Positions 53,180 to 63,009 of a stretch of DNA of 64,000 nt are shown piece after piece. Numbering within the stretch: position 1 is the stretch's first letter; every line of letters starts with the position of its first letter. The notes under the pieces were generated by a model. The model was not told the origin of the DNA. It ran no database searches and worked only from the letters and a program-made list of their open reading frames with translations. The stretch is from the NCBI RefSeq assembly GCF_018122595.1, contig NZ_JAGRQH010000007.1:44024-108023 (forward strand), read 5' to 3'. The stretch comes from Neokomagataea anthophila (GTDB lineage Bacteria > Pseudomonadota > Alphaproteobacteria > Acetobacterales > Acetobacteraceae). The position numbers were made by a program, and so were the translations under genes.

Positions 53180-54420
53180 AGTTCAACCCCCACATGCTGA
53201 GCAACCGTGAAGATGTCTTTATCCCCACGCCCAGATAGATTCATAACAATGATCTGGTCTTTCCCCATCGTGGGAGCAATTTTGATGACATGCGCCAAAG
53301 CATGCGCAGATTCCAACGCAGGCAAAATCCCTTCCTGACGTGAGCAAAGCTGAAACGCATCCAACGCTTCTTGGTCCGTCACACCCACATACTCAACACG
53401 ACCAATATCATTCAACCATGAATGCTCCGGCCCAATCCCCGGATAATCCAAACCGGCACTAATCGAATGGGCTTCATCAATCTGCCCATCCTTATCTTGC
53501 AACAAATACGTCCGATTCCCGTGCAACACACCCGGGCGCCCACGTGAAACAGACGCAGCCGTTTTCCCAGAGTCCAGCCCCAAACCCGCTGCCTCAGCAC
53601 CAATCAATTTCACATCCACATCATCTAAAAACGGGTGGAAAATGCCCATTGCATTGGAACCACCACCAATCGCTGCCACGATGGCATCGGGCAAACGACC
53701 TTCCGCTGCCAGAATTTGCTCCTTGGTTTCCGTCCCAATAATAGATTGGAAATCTCGCACCATCTCAGGATACGGATGCGGCCCAGCCACCGTCCCTACA
53801 AGAAAATACGTATCTTCAACATTAGCCACCCAATCACGCATGGCCTCATTCATGGCATCTTTCAGCGTACCCGCACCCGCCGTCACTGGCCGCACTTCAG
53901 CACCCAGCAAGTTCATGCGGAACACATTTGGCTTTTGGCGCTCAACATCCGTCGCGCCCATATAAATGGTACATTTCAGACCAAATAACGCACAGACCGT
54001 CGCCGTTGCCACACCATGTTGACCAGCACCTGTCTCCGCAACAATACGCGTCTTACCCATACGCCGCGCAACAAGGATCTGCCCCATCACGTTATTCAGC
54101 TTATGCGAACCCGTATGGTTCAACTCTTCACGCTTGAGGTAAACTTTTGCTCCCCCAAGCGTTTCCGTCAAACGACGCGCAAACCACAGCGGGCTCGGAC
54201 GGCCCACATAATCTTTATAATAAAATGCGAGCTCTTTTTGAAAAGACGGATCCGCTTGCGCCGCCCGATACGCTTCTTCCAACTCAAGAATAAGCGGCAT
54301 CAATGTTTCAGCAACAAAACGCCCACCAAACTCTCCAAACCACCCACGCCCATCAGGCCCTGACCGCAACGAGTTCGGAAGAGTCACCTGCGCCGGTGTG
54401 GCGGAAGAAGAAGCAGACAT
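53176..54420 (-). CDS. trpB: Tryptophan synthase beta chain
   Basis: The product is 414 aa from the ATG at 54420; the frame is open to 54666 but the extra 82 residues do not match the family. It has [20 protein letters not shown], the PLP Lys in [35 protein letters not shown], the phosphate loop [14 protein letters not shown] and the C-terminal [10 protein letters not shown]. It joins indole and serine. It leads the trpBA unit. No trpF is seen upstream. Confidence 0.97.
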   Translation of the reverse strand: MSASSSATPAQVTLPNSLRSGPDGRGWFGEFGGRFVAETLMPLILELEEAYRAAQADPSFQKELAFYYKDYVGRPSPLWFARRLTETLGGAKVYLKREELNHTGSHKLNNVMGQILVARRMGKTRIVAETGAGQHGVATATVCALFGLKCTIYMGATDVERQKPNVFRMNLLGAEVRPVTAGAGTLKDAMNEAMRDWVANVEDTYFLVGTVAGPHPYPEMVRDFQSIIGTETKEQILAAEGRLPDAIVAAIGGGSNAMGIFHPFLDDVDVKLIGAEAAGLGLDSGKTAASVSRGRPGVLHGNRTYLLQDKDGQIDEAHSISAGLDYPGIGPEHSWLNDIGRVEYVGVTDQEALDAFQLCSRQEGILPALESAHALAHVIKIAPTMGKDQIIVMNLSGRGDKDIFTVAQHVGVEL

Positions 54421-54764
54421 CGTACTAACACTCACTTCAAAAACGATAGTCCTCTGCGATACCAATTCCTGCCCCCGCCGTCTATCGGGCCACCACTTCA
54501 TTATCGGCCCTATCTTCCCTGGCTTCTCATGCACCACCGCCTCAAAATTATGCTTTTGACCAAAATAGGCCCTTAAAATTGGTGCCTCATTCCATTCATC
54601 CTTCGGCTCACAAATAATGCGCCAGCCACACCCAATAACGCGCACGACCCGCATTATTGTTTTCATATCAAAACTATAATGCTTTTATGAGAGGCTCTTG
54701 CTCAAATACAATTTTTATTCAATTTTCTTCGTTCCATACTTCTCACTTGCAGGTGCGACCGTTC
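54421..54764. promoter_or_regulatory. Divergent gap between trpB and the GT61 gene, with MKWW start-like frame
   Basis: This 344-base stretch holds the promoters of trpB and the glycosyltransferase gene. On the minus strand a well-spaced AGGG precedes an ATG at 54501 that reads [10 protein letters not shown], with two adjacent Trp codons (54495-54490), in frame with trpB and without a stop. Paired Trp codons are a mark of trp attenuation leaders, but no stop, terminator or alternate hairpins were worked out. No other feature is evident. Confidence 0.3.
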
Positions 54765-55874
54765 ATGTTTCCCCTCAAACATCTCTTCAGACGCCGCCTG
54801 CACCACACCCGAAAATCTCTTACGCTCTCCGACGTCGCCACACATATAACAACACTCGAAACCGCCCCCTCATACCCCGCTGCTCTACTGAAGAATGGCT
54901 CATTAAACGACACAACTCATTCACTCTTCCAAAATTGGAGGAGTAGTCCCTGCACTCTGCGCCAATACACGTTAGAAAATGTCGTCTTAGACACCGCGTC
55001 CATGATGTTTTTTCAAAATGGCCACCCCATCATAGATACCGCCTACCTCCAAGCCCCTGATGTCATTCCTACCCTCGCCATACGAGAAGACACCCTCATC
55101 TCAGCACCACCTGAACAAGAGATGATGGCTGCCTGTTTCGACCACTGGCACCAAAACTATTACCACTGGATTACCCATACAATCCCAACGCTGTTCCACC
55201 TCAAAAACAACGATTATAATGGCGGTCTTATTCTCCCTTCCCTTACAAAATGGCAGGAAGAGAGCATCCGCATGCTTGGCTTCGATCCGGCCCGCAGCAC
55301 ACGCACAGAACCCGGAAAACAATACGCCTTTCGCAAAGTCCTCTACACAGACTGCGTTAAAGGAGCGGCTGATTTTTCTGTACTAACGTCATCACGCCAA
55401 GCCTATCACACACTCACCCACACCGCTCACATCTCCACCCGCGCGACTACCCCCGTCAATCTTTTCATTGAACGCGGCCAATCCCCCAACCGCTTCGTGA
55501 GTAACGAGGCTGAGCTCAGCCAAGCCCTGACACAGATCGGATTTACTTCTGTCCAACCTGAAACCTTCAGTCTCACAGAACAAATACGTCTTTTCTCACA
55601 AGCTCATATCGTCATTGGAGCTTTAGGCGCGGGCATGGCTAATCTCGCATGGTGCAAACCCGGCACAATCATCTGCGAACTCGTACCACAACAGCATACA
55701 AACCCCTGCACCTTGGTTTTAGCCATGCAAATGCAATTACAATACTGGGGTGAACCTATCGAAACAGGAGTAGACATCGCCAGTCACATTACTCCGGCCA
55801 ACAAAACCTTCGATATTCCAAAAATTGTGCAACGTGCCAAAGAGATCATACATTACGCAGAGTCTATGAAATAA
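54765..55874 (+). CDS. Glycosyltransferase family 61-like protein
   Basis: The product is 369 aa from the ATG at 54765; the frame is open from 54657. The GT61 core is visible: HWHQNYYHWITHTIPTLFHL, GGLILPSLTKWQEESIRMLG, VNLFIERGQSPNRFVSNEAE, and IVIGALGAGMANLAWCKPG with IICELVP. The family moves pentoses or amino sugars onto surface polysaccharides. No other polysaccharide gene is adjacent, so its acceptor is unknown. Confidence 0.82.
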   Translation: MFPLKHLFRRRLHHTRKSLTLSDVATHITTLETAPSYPAALLKNGSLNDTTHSLFQNWRSSPCTLRQYTLENVVLDTASMMFFQNGHPIIDTAYLQAPDVIPTLAIREDTLISAPPEQEMMAACFDHWHQNYYHWITHTIPTLFHLKNNDYNGGLILPSLTKWQEESIRMLGFDPARSTRTEPGKQYAFRKVLYTDCVKGAADFSVLTSSRQAYHTLTHTAHISTRATTPVNLFIERGQSPNRFVSNEAELSQALTQIGFTSVQPETFSLTEQIRLFSQAHIVIGALGAGMANLAWCKPGTIICELVPQQHTNPCTLVLAMQMQLQYWGEPIETGVDIASHITPANKTFDIPKIVQRAKEIIHYAESMK

Positions 55875-55906
55875 CTAAATACCCTCACATCATACGGCTT
55901 ATTTCC

Positions 55907-56914
55907 ATGCTTCTCACACGCCCCATCGGTACGCCGGCCTACGAAATGGGCCCACACACACGCCTCGAAAGTATCCCATGGATAGACCTGCTCAACCCCA
56001 CAGAATCTGAAATCAATCTCGCGGAAGAAAAACTAGGCATTCACCTCCCTAGTCGCGCCGAACTCAACGAAATTGAAAGTTCCTCCCGCTATTATGAGCG
56101 CGATGGCACACTCTACCTCTCAGGCCCCCTCGTTCGCCGTTATGACACCGGCCCAGTCACGCGCCCTGTCGGCTTTGTGCTCTCCCCCACACAACTCATC
56201 ACCATTCGCTACGCAGATTATGCTGCTTTTGACCAAATTGGTTTACACCTCGCCGAACACACCGCCGACAGTCCCACACCAACACCCACCGCCTTGCTGA
56301 TCGACCTCCTCGAAGAAATCATCAACCGCTTGGCTGACCTCCTCGAAAATGTCGGCCATACACTTGATACTCTCTCACGCCATATCTTCGGCAGCGACGA
56401 ACACCACTCACGTCACCGCGCCCGTACTAACCACACACTCAGAACAACGTTAAAACACCTCGGCAATACCGCAGACCTCGCCTCTATGATCCGTGATTCT
56501 TTACTTTCCATTGACAGAATCCGCCTGCACCTTGACACAGCCACAATGCAAAACAATGTATTACCTGAGAATGAAACAGGAAAAATACAGCATAACCGCC
56601 TCGATATTGCCGGTCGTGACATAACATCACTGAATGAATTCAATGCTCAAATAAACAACAAGGTACAATTTCTACTAGATGCCACTTTAGGATTCATCAA
56701 TATCGAACAAAATGACGGCATGAAACTTCTCACCGTTGCCAGTTCTATCGGTATTATGCCTACGCTTATAGCAGGGATTTACGGTATGAATTTTCGTATT
56801 ATGCCTGAACTCAACTGGAGCTTCGGCTATCCCTTTGCCATTGCTCTCATGCTTACCTCTATTGCCGTACCACTTTTATGGTTCTGGCATCGCGGCTGGC
56901 TAACACGCCTATAA
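55907..56914 (+). CDS. corA: CorA-family magnesium/divalent cation transporter
   Basis: The product is 335 aa. A long cytoplasmic N-terminal domain (ESSSRYYERDGTLYLSGPLV, VGFVLSPTQLITIRYADY) is followed by helices and two C-terminal membrane segments. The selectivity motif is in IAGIYGMNFRIMPELNWSFG. It forms pentameric Mg2+ channels. It lies 32 bases after the GT61 gene and may be co-transcribed. The end WFWHRGWL is short and basic as expected. Confidence 0.94.
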   Translation: MLLTRPIGTPAYEMGPHTRLESIPWIDLLNPTESEINLAEEKLGIHLPSRAELNEIESSSRYYERDGTLYLSGPLVRRYDTGPVTRPVGFVLSPTQLITIRYADYAAFDQIGLHLAEHTADSPTPTPTALLIDLLEEIINRLADLLENVGHTLDTLSRHIFGSDEHHSRHRARTNHTLRTTLKHLGNTADLASMIRDSLLSIDRIRLHLDTATMQNNVLPENETGKIQHNRLDIAGRDITSLNEFNAQINNKVQFLLDATLGFINIEQNDGMKLLTVASSIGIMPTLIAGIYGMNFRIMPELNWSFGYPFAIALMLTSIAVPLLWFWHRGWLTRL

Positions 56915-56948
56915 CCCCCTTGCCCAAGCAAGCGTTGGCAGCAGTATC

Positions 56949-56980
56949 TCTCCAGCGCCCAAACATTGATGCTCTGGAGA
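56949..56980. terminator. Possible terminator after corA
   Basis: TCTCCAGCGC and GCTCTGGAGA pair with one mismatch around a 12-base loop, 34 bases after the corA stop, then GAAAAACA. It is a weak candidate and could be an IS end. Confidence 0.4.
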
Positions 56981-57110
56981 GAAAAACACCCCTCTGAACT
57001 TGCAACACTCAAATGGAGCGGCGGGTTCAATAATCGCCGCATTTTCTCGCACATCGGCAATATCACACCAGCAGAGACCAAAGCACGTTTCTACGAACAG
57101 TTTACAACCA
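56978..57110 (+). pseudogene. Remnant of an IS3-family transposase C-terminus
   Basis: The plus-strand frame reads ELATLKWSGGFNNRRIFSHI then GNITPAETKARFYEQF. This matches the end of IS3-type OrfB transposases, where W-x-x-x-FNNRRLLEPIGNIPPAEAE..YY is typical. Upstream catalytic DDE residues are absent and the frame runs on into the 3' end of the TonB receptor gene, so it is a fragment. It marks past insertion beside the amino-sugar locus. Confidence 0.7.
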
Positions 57111-59480
57111 TCAGAAACCCGCCGTCACTGAGACCACACCTGCAAAACCACCGCCGACATAATAAAGTGGCGTCTGGGCAGCAATACTTGTCCCGTATAC
57201 ACCCTTGGTCACCTTAGCATTTCCTACAAGGCTTGATGCCCCGGAGAGATAACCACTATTGCCGAGATTGATAAGATTTAGTTGGATCTGGGGGTGCTTC
57301 ACGAAGCGATAATTCTTCATGCGATAACCCAACGTCACATTTCCCGTGAAATAAGACGAAATCTTCTGGTCATTCATGAAGGTAGCGTATTGCGAGCCAA
57401 CATAATTCAGATTGAAGTTTCCAAAAACCGTACCATTGTCATAAGCCAACCCAATTGCCCCACTAAAAGTCGGAGTATTGACGGCAGTTTTCCCCTTTGT
57501 CGGAAGAAGATCGCCACCAGATGCCAAGTTATTGTCAATCGTAGCATGCAGATATTGGCCGGATAAATAGGGGCTGAAGTGGTGCCAAGGACGAAGACCT
57601 AGCTCCAATTCCGCACCACGTGACGTCTGACCGCCAGCATTAATAGAGGCCGTAGTCATCACACCACTGAGATAGACCGTAGAGCTAAGCTGACGGTTGG
57701 TCAGGTTATAGTTAAATAATGCCGCTGAAAGATTGATTAGTCCCGTATGCCGATACCCTATTTCCTCACCAATCGAATATTCAGGAGAAAGATTACTGGA
57801 TCGAGTATGTGCGATATTGCCTGTAGAGGTGCTGAAATAATCAGCCATTGTCAGAATTGACGAGGGTGCTCTAAAGCCTGTCGATCCGTTGATATAAACC
57901 TGATCGTGGAGCGTAATACGATAGCTCGCAGAAAACTGCGGAAGCGGCTCAGCATAATTGACTGTCGACTTATAATTTGCACCCGGAATGAGTTGAGTCG
58001 ACATACGCGAGATCATGGCTTCCTTAAAGCCAGCCTCAATCGTCAGGTGCTCATTCAACGCCTTGAAGGTATCATTAATGAACAGAGCATTAGTCTGCTG
58101 GACGAAGTTAATATTGTAGCGCGAAAGCGGAATACCCGCCTGTGTCATGATAGGATAACGACCCGTCATAGAAGAAACATTCCCTGCCCCATCCGCCTCG
58201 GCATAATAAGAATGCTCCTGCTGGGTGTAATAGGAATACCAATAGCCGAATGACAGAGTATTATGCTTCATCTTCCAGTGGATGACGCTGTTAAGGCCCG
58301 AGTTCCGCTCTGTAAACGTATCGATTGCCGCTCCAATAACGGATGACCCGCTCTGGGATACATGAAGTGGACCAGTATACTGATTTCCAACATAGCTAAA
58401 ACCCGTTGGGAGCGCGGTTCCGCCATCTCCATAACCCCAGAAGTAGTCATAATAAGGAGTAATGTCAGCGGCCAGGGTCTGACTAAGACGCAAATGGACA
58501 GGCGCACCCAGAATAAGCGAATTCCGCTGGTTTTCTTGGAATTTATAATAGGAAGCCCCTCCTGCCTTGAAGATGGCTGCATAATTGGCCTTCGTACCTT
58601 GAGCATTCCACTGCCCCATCGAAGGAGTCTTGAGATAATATCCCGTCGGACTGTTATAAGAGAGAATGAACGAGATGCGGTTACCCTGTCCCCACTCCTT
58701 CAGGGCCTTACCATCTACATGATACCGCGTAGTCCGGCCCGGTCCGCGCCAGTTATCCGCTCCCTCATATGAAAAAGACACAAAACTGCGGATACCACTA
58801 TGACCAATGTCTCCACTGTCAAGACGAGCAAATTCTCGGTTGAGCGCATAGGAGCCATAAGCGAGATTCAGCAAAGCACCCGTTTTGTGAGAGGGGTCAC
58901 GGAGGGTCTCACTTAACTGGCCTCCTACCGCATTATAGAGCGGGGCTGAAATGTCGGCTGAACCCTGCGAGAGCGATAGACTCTGGATATTTTCATTGTC
59001 AGCGGTCGTACCCGTGAAAATGAAAAAATTAAGGGGATCCGCAGCGGGAATACCTTCATAGGTATAGCCTAATTCAAACTGATTCAGCCCACGAACGGAC
59101 AGACTGACTTGCTGATCACTCGTTCCAAGCGGATCACCACTTCCTGTGATAACCCCCGGGAGACCCGCAATCATAGTGGTAGGATTGCTGGTCGGACTCT
59201 GCTTCGCAATATAATCACGCGTCAAGCCGCTGCGTGATTTCGGAGCCGTCTGGGGCGGCATCATACCGCCACCTGGGGTCGCACCTATCACCCCCGTCGC
59301 GCTCTGCAGGTCCGAGTGAACGATAATCCGTTCAGGGTCGGAATGAACACCTACGCCCCCCGGCTTCTTCTGTTTCGAGAGCGGCACTTTGGGCGGCGAC
59401 GGACTGGTAGCATTGGCAGATGTCGCGGTAATTGCAATCAACGAGACAGAAACAAGGAAAGACCTACTAAGATTCTGCAT
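57111..59480 (-). CDS. TonB-dependent outer-membrane receptor
   Basis: The product is 789 aa from the ATG at 59480, with GGAGAAGC upstream. The signal peptide is MQNLSRSFLVSVSLIAITA and cleavage is probably after ANA. The plug domain has NPTTMIAGLPGVITGSGDP, VRGLNQFELGYTYEGIPAAD and LSLSQGSADISAPLYNAVGG. The 22-strand barrel ends with VSVTAGF (terminal Phe). No N-terminal STN signalling domain is seen. It is divergent from the SSS transporter and murQ operon and shares a motif with it, so a muropeptide or amino-sugar ligand is inferred. Confidence 0.9.
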   Translation of the reverse strand: MQNLSRSFLVSVSLIAITATSANATSPSPPKVPLSKQKKPGGVGVHSDPERIIVHSDLQSATGVIGATPGGGMMPPQTAPKSRSGLTRDYIAKQSPTSNPTTMIAGLPGVITGSGDPLGTSDQQVSLSVRGLNQFELGYTYEGIPAADPLNFFIFTGTTADNENIQSLSLSQGSADISAPLYNAVGGQLSETLRDPSHKTGALLNLAYGSYALNREFARLDSGDIGHSGIRSFVSFSYEGADNWRGPGRTTRYHVDGKALKEWGQGNRISFILSYNSPTGYYLKTPSMGQWNAQGTKANYAAIFKAGGASYYKFQENQRNSLILGAPVHLRLSQTLAADITPYYDYFWGYGDGGTALPTGFSYVGNQYTGPLHVSQSGSSVIGAAIDTFTERNSGLNSVIHWKMKHNTLSFGYWYSYYTQQEHSYYAEADGAGNVSSMTGRYPIMTQAGIPLSRYNINFVQQTNALFINDTFKALNEHLTIEAGFKEAMISRMSTQLIPGANYKSTVNYAEPLPQFSASYRITLHDQVYINGSTGFRAPSSILTMADYFSTSTGNIAHTRSSNLSPEYSIGEEIGYRHTGLINLSAALFNYNLTNRQLSSTVYLSGVMTTASINAGGQTSRGAELELGLRPWHHFSPYLSGQYLHATIDNNLASGGDLLPTKGKTAVNTPTFSGAIGLAYDNGTVFGNFNLNYVGSQYATFMNDQKISSYFTGNVTLGYRMKNYRFVKHPQIQLNLINLGNSGYLSGASSLVGNAKVTKGVYGTSIAAQTPLYYVGGGFAGVVSVTAGF

Positions 59481-59575
59481 TGCTGCTTCTCCGCTCCCTC
59501 TCCCCGAAAAATTCCACACAGAGGGAAGTCCAGTTGTTGATATGATGTACCGGCAGACACCACCATTAAGTCCAA

Positions 59576-59587
59576 TGTAATACCAAA
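59576..59587 (-). promoter_or_regulatory. Candidate GntR operator on the receptor side
   Basis: The minus strand reads TTTGGTATTACA, identical over 12 bases to 59741-59752 on the plus strand. It sits about 95 bases before the receptor start. Confidence 0.5.
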
Positions 59588-59728
59588 AACCCCCTCATTC
59601 AATATATTTCGAAAACGAATCGTAAATACAAATATATGACTTTTATCCTATTTATTGTGGTATGTTTTTTGCTCACAATCATGCTTATCCCATAACATTC
59701 CACTTTAAATTCCGAATGCCATCACGAG

Positions 59729-59752
59729 TTTTGGTATTGATTTGGTATTACA
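59729..59752 (+). promoter_or_regulatory. Candidate GntR operator on the transporter side, two tandem copies
   Basis: TTTTGGTATTGA at 59729-59740 is followed directly by TTTGGTATTACA at 59741-59752, so TTGGTATT recurs with an 11-base period (one helical turn). It lies 40-60 bases before the transporter start. The 310-base gap (59481-59790) between the divergent genes is otherwise AT-rich promoter DNA with no gene. Confidence 0.55.
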
Positions 59753-59790
59753 GATTTTCTAGCATTAAAGTAAATTAGGGGGGATGCTTC

Positions 59791-61314
59791 ATGCACTTTG
59801 CCGACATAATCGTAATCTGTGCATATTTTCTGCTACTTCCCCTTGTATCAATCATGATGTCAGGGCGCAGAAAAACGTCAGGAGATTTTCTTTCCGCATC
59901 GCATGACCTTCCTTGGTGGGCGATCTGCCTTTCACTGGTAGCAACAGAAACCTCAACCCTGACATTCATAAGCATCCCAGGCATTGGCTATACGACAGGA
60001 ATAGTATTCCTTGGCCTTGCTGCAGGGTATCTCATCGGTCGGCTGATCGTAGCAATCTGGTTTCTACCACTTTATGCACAAGGCCAGATCAAAAGCGCGT
60101 ATCAGTATCTGGGTGAACGTTTTGGACCAGAACTGCAATGCGCGGCATCCGGCGCCTTCCTCATCACAAGACTTCTAGCCGAGGGCGTCCGCCTATCTGC
60201 AGGATTACTGCCCCTAACGTGGATGCTGGAGCACAATGGCATCTCCATAAACCATCTGGCTGTTTTGAGCCTCATCATGGCCTTTACACTAACTTATACG
60301 GTACTGGGCGGTTTGCGGGCCGTTATTTGGTCTGACAGCATACAGCTCTGCATTTACCTCTTTGGTGCAGCAGCCTGCACTTACCTGCTGATGCACAGGC
60401 TTCCGTCAGAGGGTTGGAAACTCGCTTGGACTGCTGGAAAAATGTCCCCGTTCCACGCCCTACACGTCGGAACCCTGATCTCCGATCCGTTTACACCTCT
60501 CGCAGCACTCGTCGGAGGTGGTATTCTTTCAGTCGCCTCCCATGGTTCAGACCAACTTATGGTTCAAAGACTATTAGCAGCTAGAAACATCCGCGATGCC
60601 CGTTATGCGCTTGTAGGAAGTGCCTTTGTAGTGGCGTTGCTATTTGGGCTACTTTCCCTTGTCGGTGTACAGCTTTGGATAACGCATAAGGGCGCCTCAC
60701 TGGCCACAATAGGACTACTTTCACCCGACGAATTGTTCCCAAGCTATATCGTCTCCGGCCTACCGGCCGGACTTGGTGGGCTGCTTCTTGCAGGCGTTCT
60801 CAGCGCTACGATGGGCTCCTTATCCTCCACACTCAATGCCATGAGCGGCGCGGCCCTGACGGATTTCGGACCACTGCCAGAACGTCTTCTCAAACGATGG
60901 GGCCGTACATGTGGGTTCAGAGACAGCCCACTATTCGCCCCCCGCATCATGACACTGCTGTGGAGCAGCGTGCTTATTCTGGTCGCACTCTGGTTCACAC
61001 AGGGGCAGCAGTCAGCGGTTATTCTAGGCCTGACAATCGCAGGATGGTCCTACGGACCGACCTTGGGAGCCTTTCTATTTGGCATACTCTATCCTTCAGC
61101 ACGTACACGAGATGCTCTAGCAGGCTTCCTAGTCTCACTGGCGGTCATGGCAGCGATCATGAAGTTCCTGCAATATGCAGGCTATCACGTTGCTTTTCCC
61201 TGGCTCGTACCTCTCGGCATGGCCGGAATGTTGATTGCTGCTCGTTTTTCCATGCTTTTGACGAGAACACCCCGACTAGAACCCCCATCGGCTCATACCA
61301 CCCGGAAAGATTAA
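59791..61314 (+). CDS. Sodium:solute symporter (SSS) family transporter
   Basis: The product is 507 aa with about 13 membrane segments. The start has AGGGGGG 8 bases upstream. It reads SGRRKTSGDFLSASHDLPWW, LSLVATETSTLTFISIPGIG (unwound TM1 and sodium site), YLGERFGPELQ and GLGGLLLAGVLSATMGSLSS in TM8 with Ser/Thr sodium ligands. The family carries sugars, sialic acid and related solutes. With murQ and anmK downstream it is a candidate MurNAc or anhydro-MurNAc importer in place of the E. coli PTS (MurP). The substrate is inference. Confidence 0.9.
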   Translation: MHFADIIVICAYFLLLPLVSIMMSGRRKTSGDFLSASHDLPWWAICLSLVATETSTLTFISIPGIGYTTGIVFLGLAAGYLIGRLIVAIWFLPLYAQGQIKSAYQYLGERFGPELQCAASGAFLITRLLAEGVRLSAGLLPLTWMLEHNGISINHLAVLSLIMAFTLTYTVLGGLRAVIWSDSIQLCIYLFGAAACTYLLMHRLPSEGWKLAWTAGKMSPFHALHVGTLISDPFTPLAALVGGGILSVASHGSDQLMVQRLLAARNIRDARYALVGSAFVVALLFGLLSLVGVQLWITHKGASLATIGLLSPDELFPSYIVSGLPAGLGGLLLAGVLSATMGSLSSTLNAMSGAALTDFGPLPERLLKRWGRTCGFRDSPLFAPRIMTLLWSSVLILVALWFTQGQQSAVILGLTIAGWSYGPTLGAFLFGILYPSARTRDALAGFLVSLAVMAAIMKFLQYAGYHVAFPWLVPLGMAGMLIAARFSMLLTRTPRLEPPSAHTTRKD

Positions 61315-61318
61315 AACC

Positions 61319-62248
61319 ATGACATCAGAGATCACGCCCCTGACATCTTCAGTTGTACCAACTGGAACCGAGCGGCACGACCCGCGCTACGAAGACATCG
61401 ACCTATGGCCCGCAACGTCAGTAATGGATGCTCTAGCAGAAGCACAGATGACAGCAACCGCCATCGCCCGGGCAGCCGTTCCACAAATGAACGACGTCGT
61501 TACCCTCGCACTACCGCGTTTGCGCGCAGGAGGAAGACTATTTTATGTGGGCGCGGGCACATCTGGACGCGTCGGGCTTCAGGACGGCGTAGAATTAACA
61601 CCAACTTTTGGCTGGCCGCCCGAACGCCTTATCCTGATGCTAGCAGGAGGCCCCACCGCCCTCTTCGAAGCCGTGGAAGGTGCAGAAGACCGTGAAGACA
61701 ACGCTATCAAGGAAATGCTCTCCCACAACCCAAACCAGAACGATATCGTCTTCGGTATCGCGGCCAGTGGCGCAACACCCTACACCTGCGCAGCAATCGC
61801 AACTGCACGCACCGCAGGTGCATTAACCGTCGGAATCAGTTGCAACAAAAATGGTCGTCTACTGAAAGAAGCAGAACTGGGAATTACCATCGTAACAGGT
61901 TCAGAGGTCATTGCAGGTTCCACGCGGCTCAAGGCAGGCACCGCGCAGAAAGCCGTCCTCAATATACTATCCACGACGCTGATGATAAAACTTGGACACG
62001 GCTATCGCGGGCAGATGGTAGATATGCGTGTAGTCAACGCCAAGCTTGAAAAACGGGCAGCCCGCATGGTGCATGATCTCGTCGGCGGAACTTCCGCAGA
62101 AATAGAAGCCTCGCTGCAGGCCAGCCACAAAAACGTCAAGCGCGCCATTCTTATTCGCTCCGGACTGACAGCAGAAGAAGCAGAAACCACCCTAACACAA
62201 CATGGGGGCGATTTACGTGCCGTCATGGCAGGGCTGAAACGTTTATGA
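61319..62248 (+). CDS. murQ: N-acetylmuramic acid 6-phosphate etherase
   Basis: The product is 309 aa. It has the SIS fold with the phospho-sugar loop FYVGAGTSGRVGLQDGVELT near residues 77-96, a catalytic Glu in that loop (GVELTPTF), and EGAEDREDNAIKEM, VFGIAASGATPYTCAAIATA and the C-terminal UBA-like helix NVKRAILIRSGLTAEEAETT. It removes the D-lactyl ether from MurNAc-6P, giving GlcNAc-6P. It starts 4 bases after the transporter and overlaps the regulator gene. Confidence 0.95.
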   Translation: MTSEITPLTSSVVPTGTERHDPRYEDIDLWPATSVMDALAEAQMTATAIARAAVPQMNDVVTLALPRLRAGGRLFYVGAGTSGRVGLQDGVELTPTFGWPPERLILMLAGGPTALFEAVEGAEDREDNAIKEMLSHNPNQNDIVFGIAASGATPYTCAAIATARTAGALTVGISCNKNGRLLKEAELGITIVTGSEVIAGSTRLKAGTAQKAVLNILSTTLMIKLGHGYRGQMVDMRVVNAKLEKRAARMVHDLVGGTSAEIEASLQASHKNVKRAILIRSGLTAEEAETTLTQHGGDLRAVMAGLKRL

Positions 62249-63009
62249 ACGTGAAGCCTACGGAAAACATTTTTTCCACTCTAAAACCCGATCCGACAGA
62301 CCGAAAACCTCTGTATCTGCAACTGGCTGAACGTCTGCGCGAACTGATCAACAACGGAACGCTCCGCGGAGGTGACGTCATTCCGCCGGAGCGCTCACTG
62401 GCCGAGCTAACAGGCGTATCACGGGTAACAATCCGTAAATCCCTTGAACAACTGGTGAAGGCTGGACTGTTAACACAAAGCCCAGGAGCGGGAACATTTG
62501 TATCACGCAGGATCCAGCAGCCTCTCTCGGTGCTGATGGGATTTTCAGAGGATATGAGGGCACGTGGCTACGAACCGGCCTCAATCTGGCTGGACAAACG
62601 CGCAGTAGGGGCCAGCCCAGACGAAGCCATGGCGCTGGGTATTGCGCCGTCTGCCCCAGTCCTGCGTCTGAAACGGATCCGGACTGCAGACGGCGAGCCT
62701 ATGGCCATCGAGACAGCAGTCATTTCACGTCGAGATTTGGCATCTCCCGAGTTACTCGAAGAGTCATTCTACGCGGCCCTTAAGGCTCACGGATTACTAC
62801 CAGTCCGAGCACTTCAACGAATCCGAGCACGAATGGCCACGCTGCACGAGGCCGAACTGCTTCATATCAACCACCCCACAGCCATTCTCGAAATCGAACG
62901 ACGTTCCTTCCTCCAAGACGGACGCGTCCTTGAAGTCACATTTTCCTGCTATCGCGCCGATCTCTATGATTTCGTTGTGGAATTACAAACGTCTCAGGAG
63001 CTTGGCTAA
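62245..63009 (+). CDS. GntR/HutC-family transcriptional regulator with UTRA domain
   Basis: The product is 254 aa. The winged helix has PLYLQLAERLRELINNGTLR, GDVIPPERSLAELTGVSRVT and RKSLEQLVKAGLLTQSPGAG. The UTRA effector domain has RRIQQPLSVLMGFSEDMRAR, APVLRLKRIRTADGEPMAIE and LEIERRSFLQDGRVLEVTF. It resembles NagR/DasR-type sensors of amino-sugar phosphates. It overlaps murQ by ATGA and shares a base with anmK. The likely sites are the TTGGTATT repeats upstream. Confidence 0.92.
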   Translation: MNVKPTENIFSTLKPDPTDRKPLYLQLAERLRELINNGTLRGGDVIPPERSLAELTGVSRVTIRKSLEQLVKAGLLTQSPGAGTFVSRRIQQPLSVLMGFSEDMRARGYEPASIWLDKRAVGASPDEAMALGIAPSAPVLRLKRIRTADGEPMAIETAVISRRDLASPELLEESFYAALKAHGLLPVRALQRIRARMATLHEAELLHINHPTAILEIERRSFLQDGRVLEVTFSCYRADLYDFVVELQTSQELG

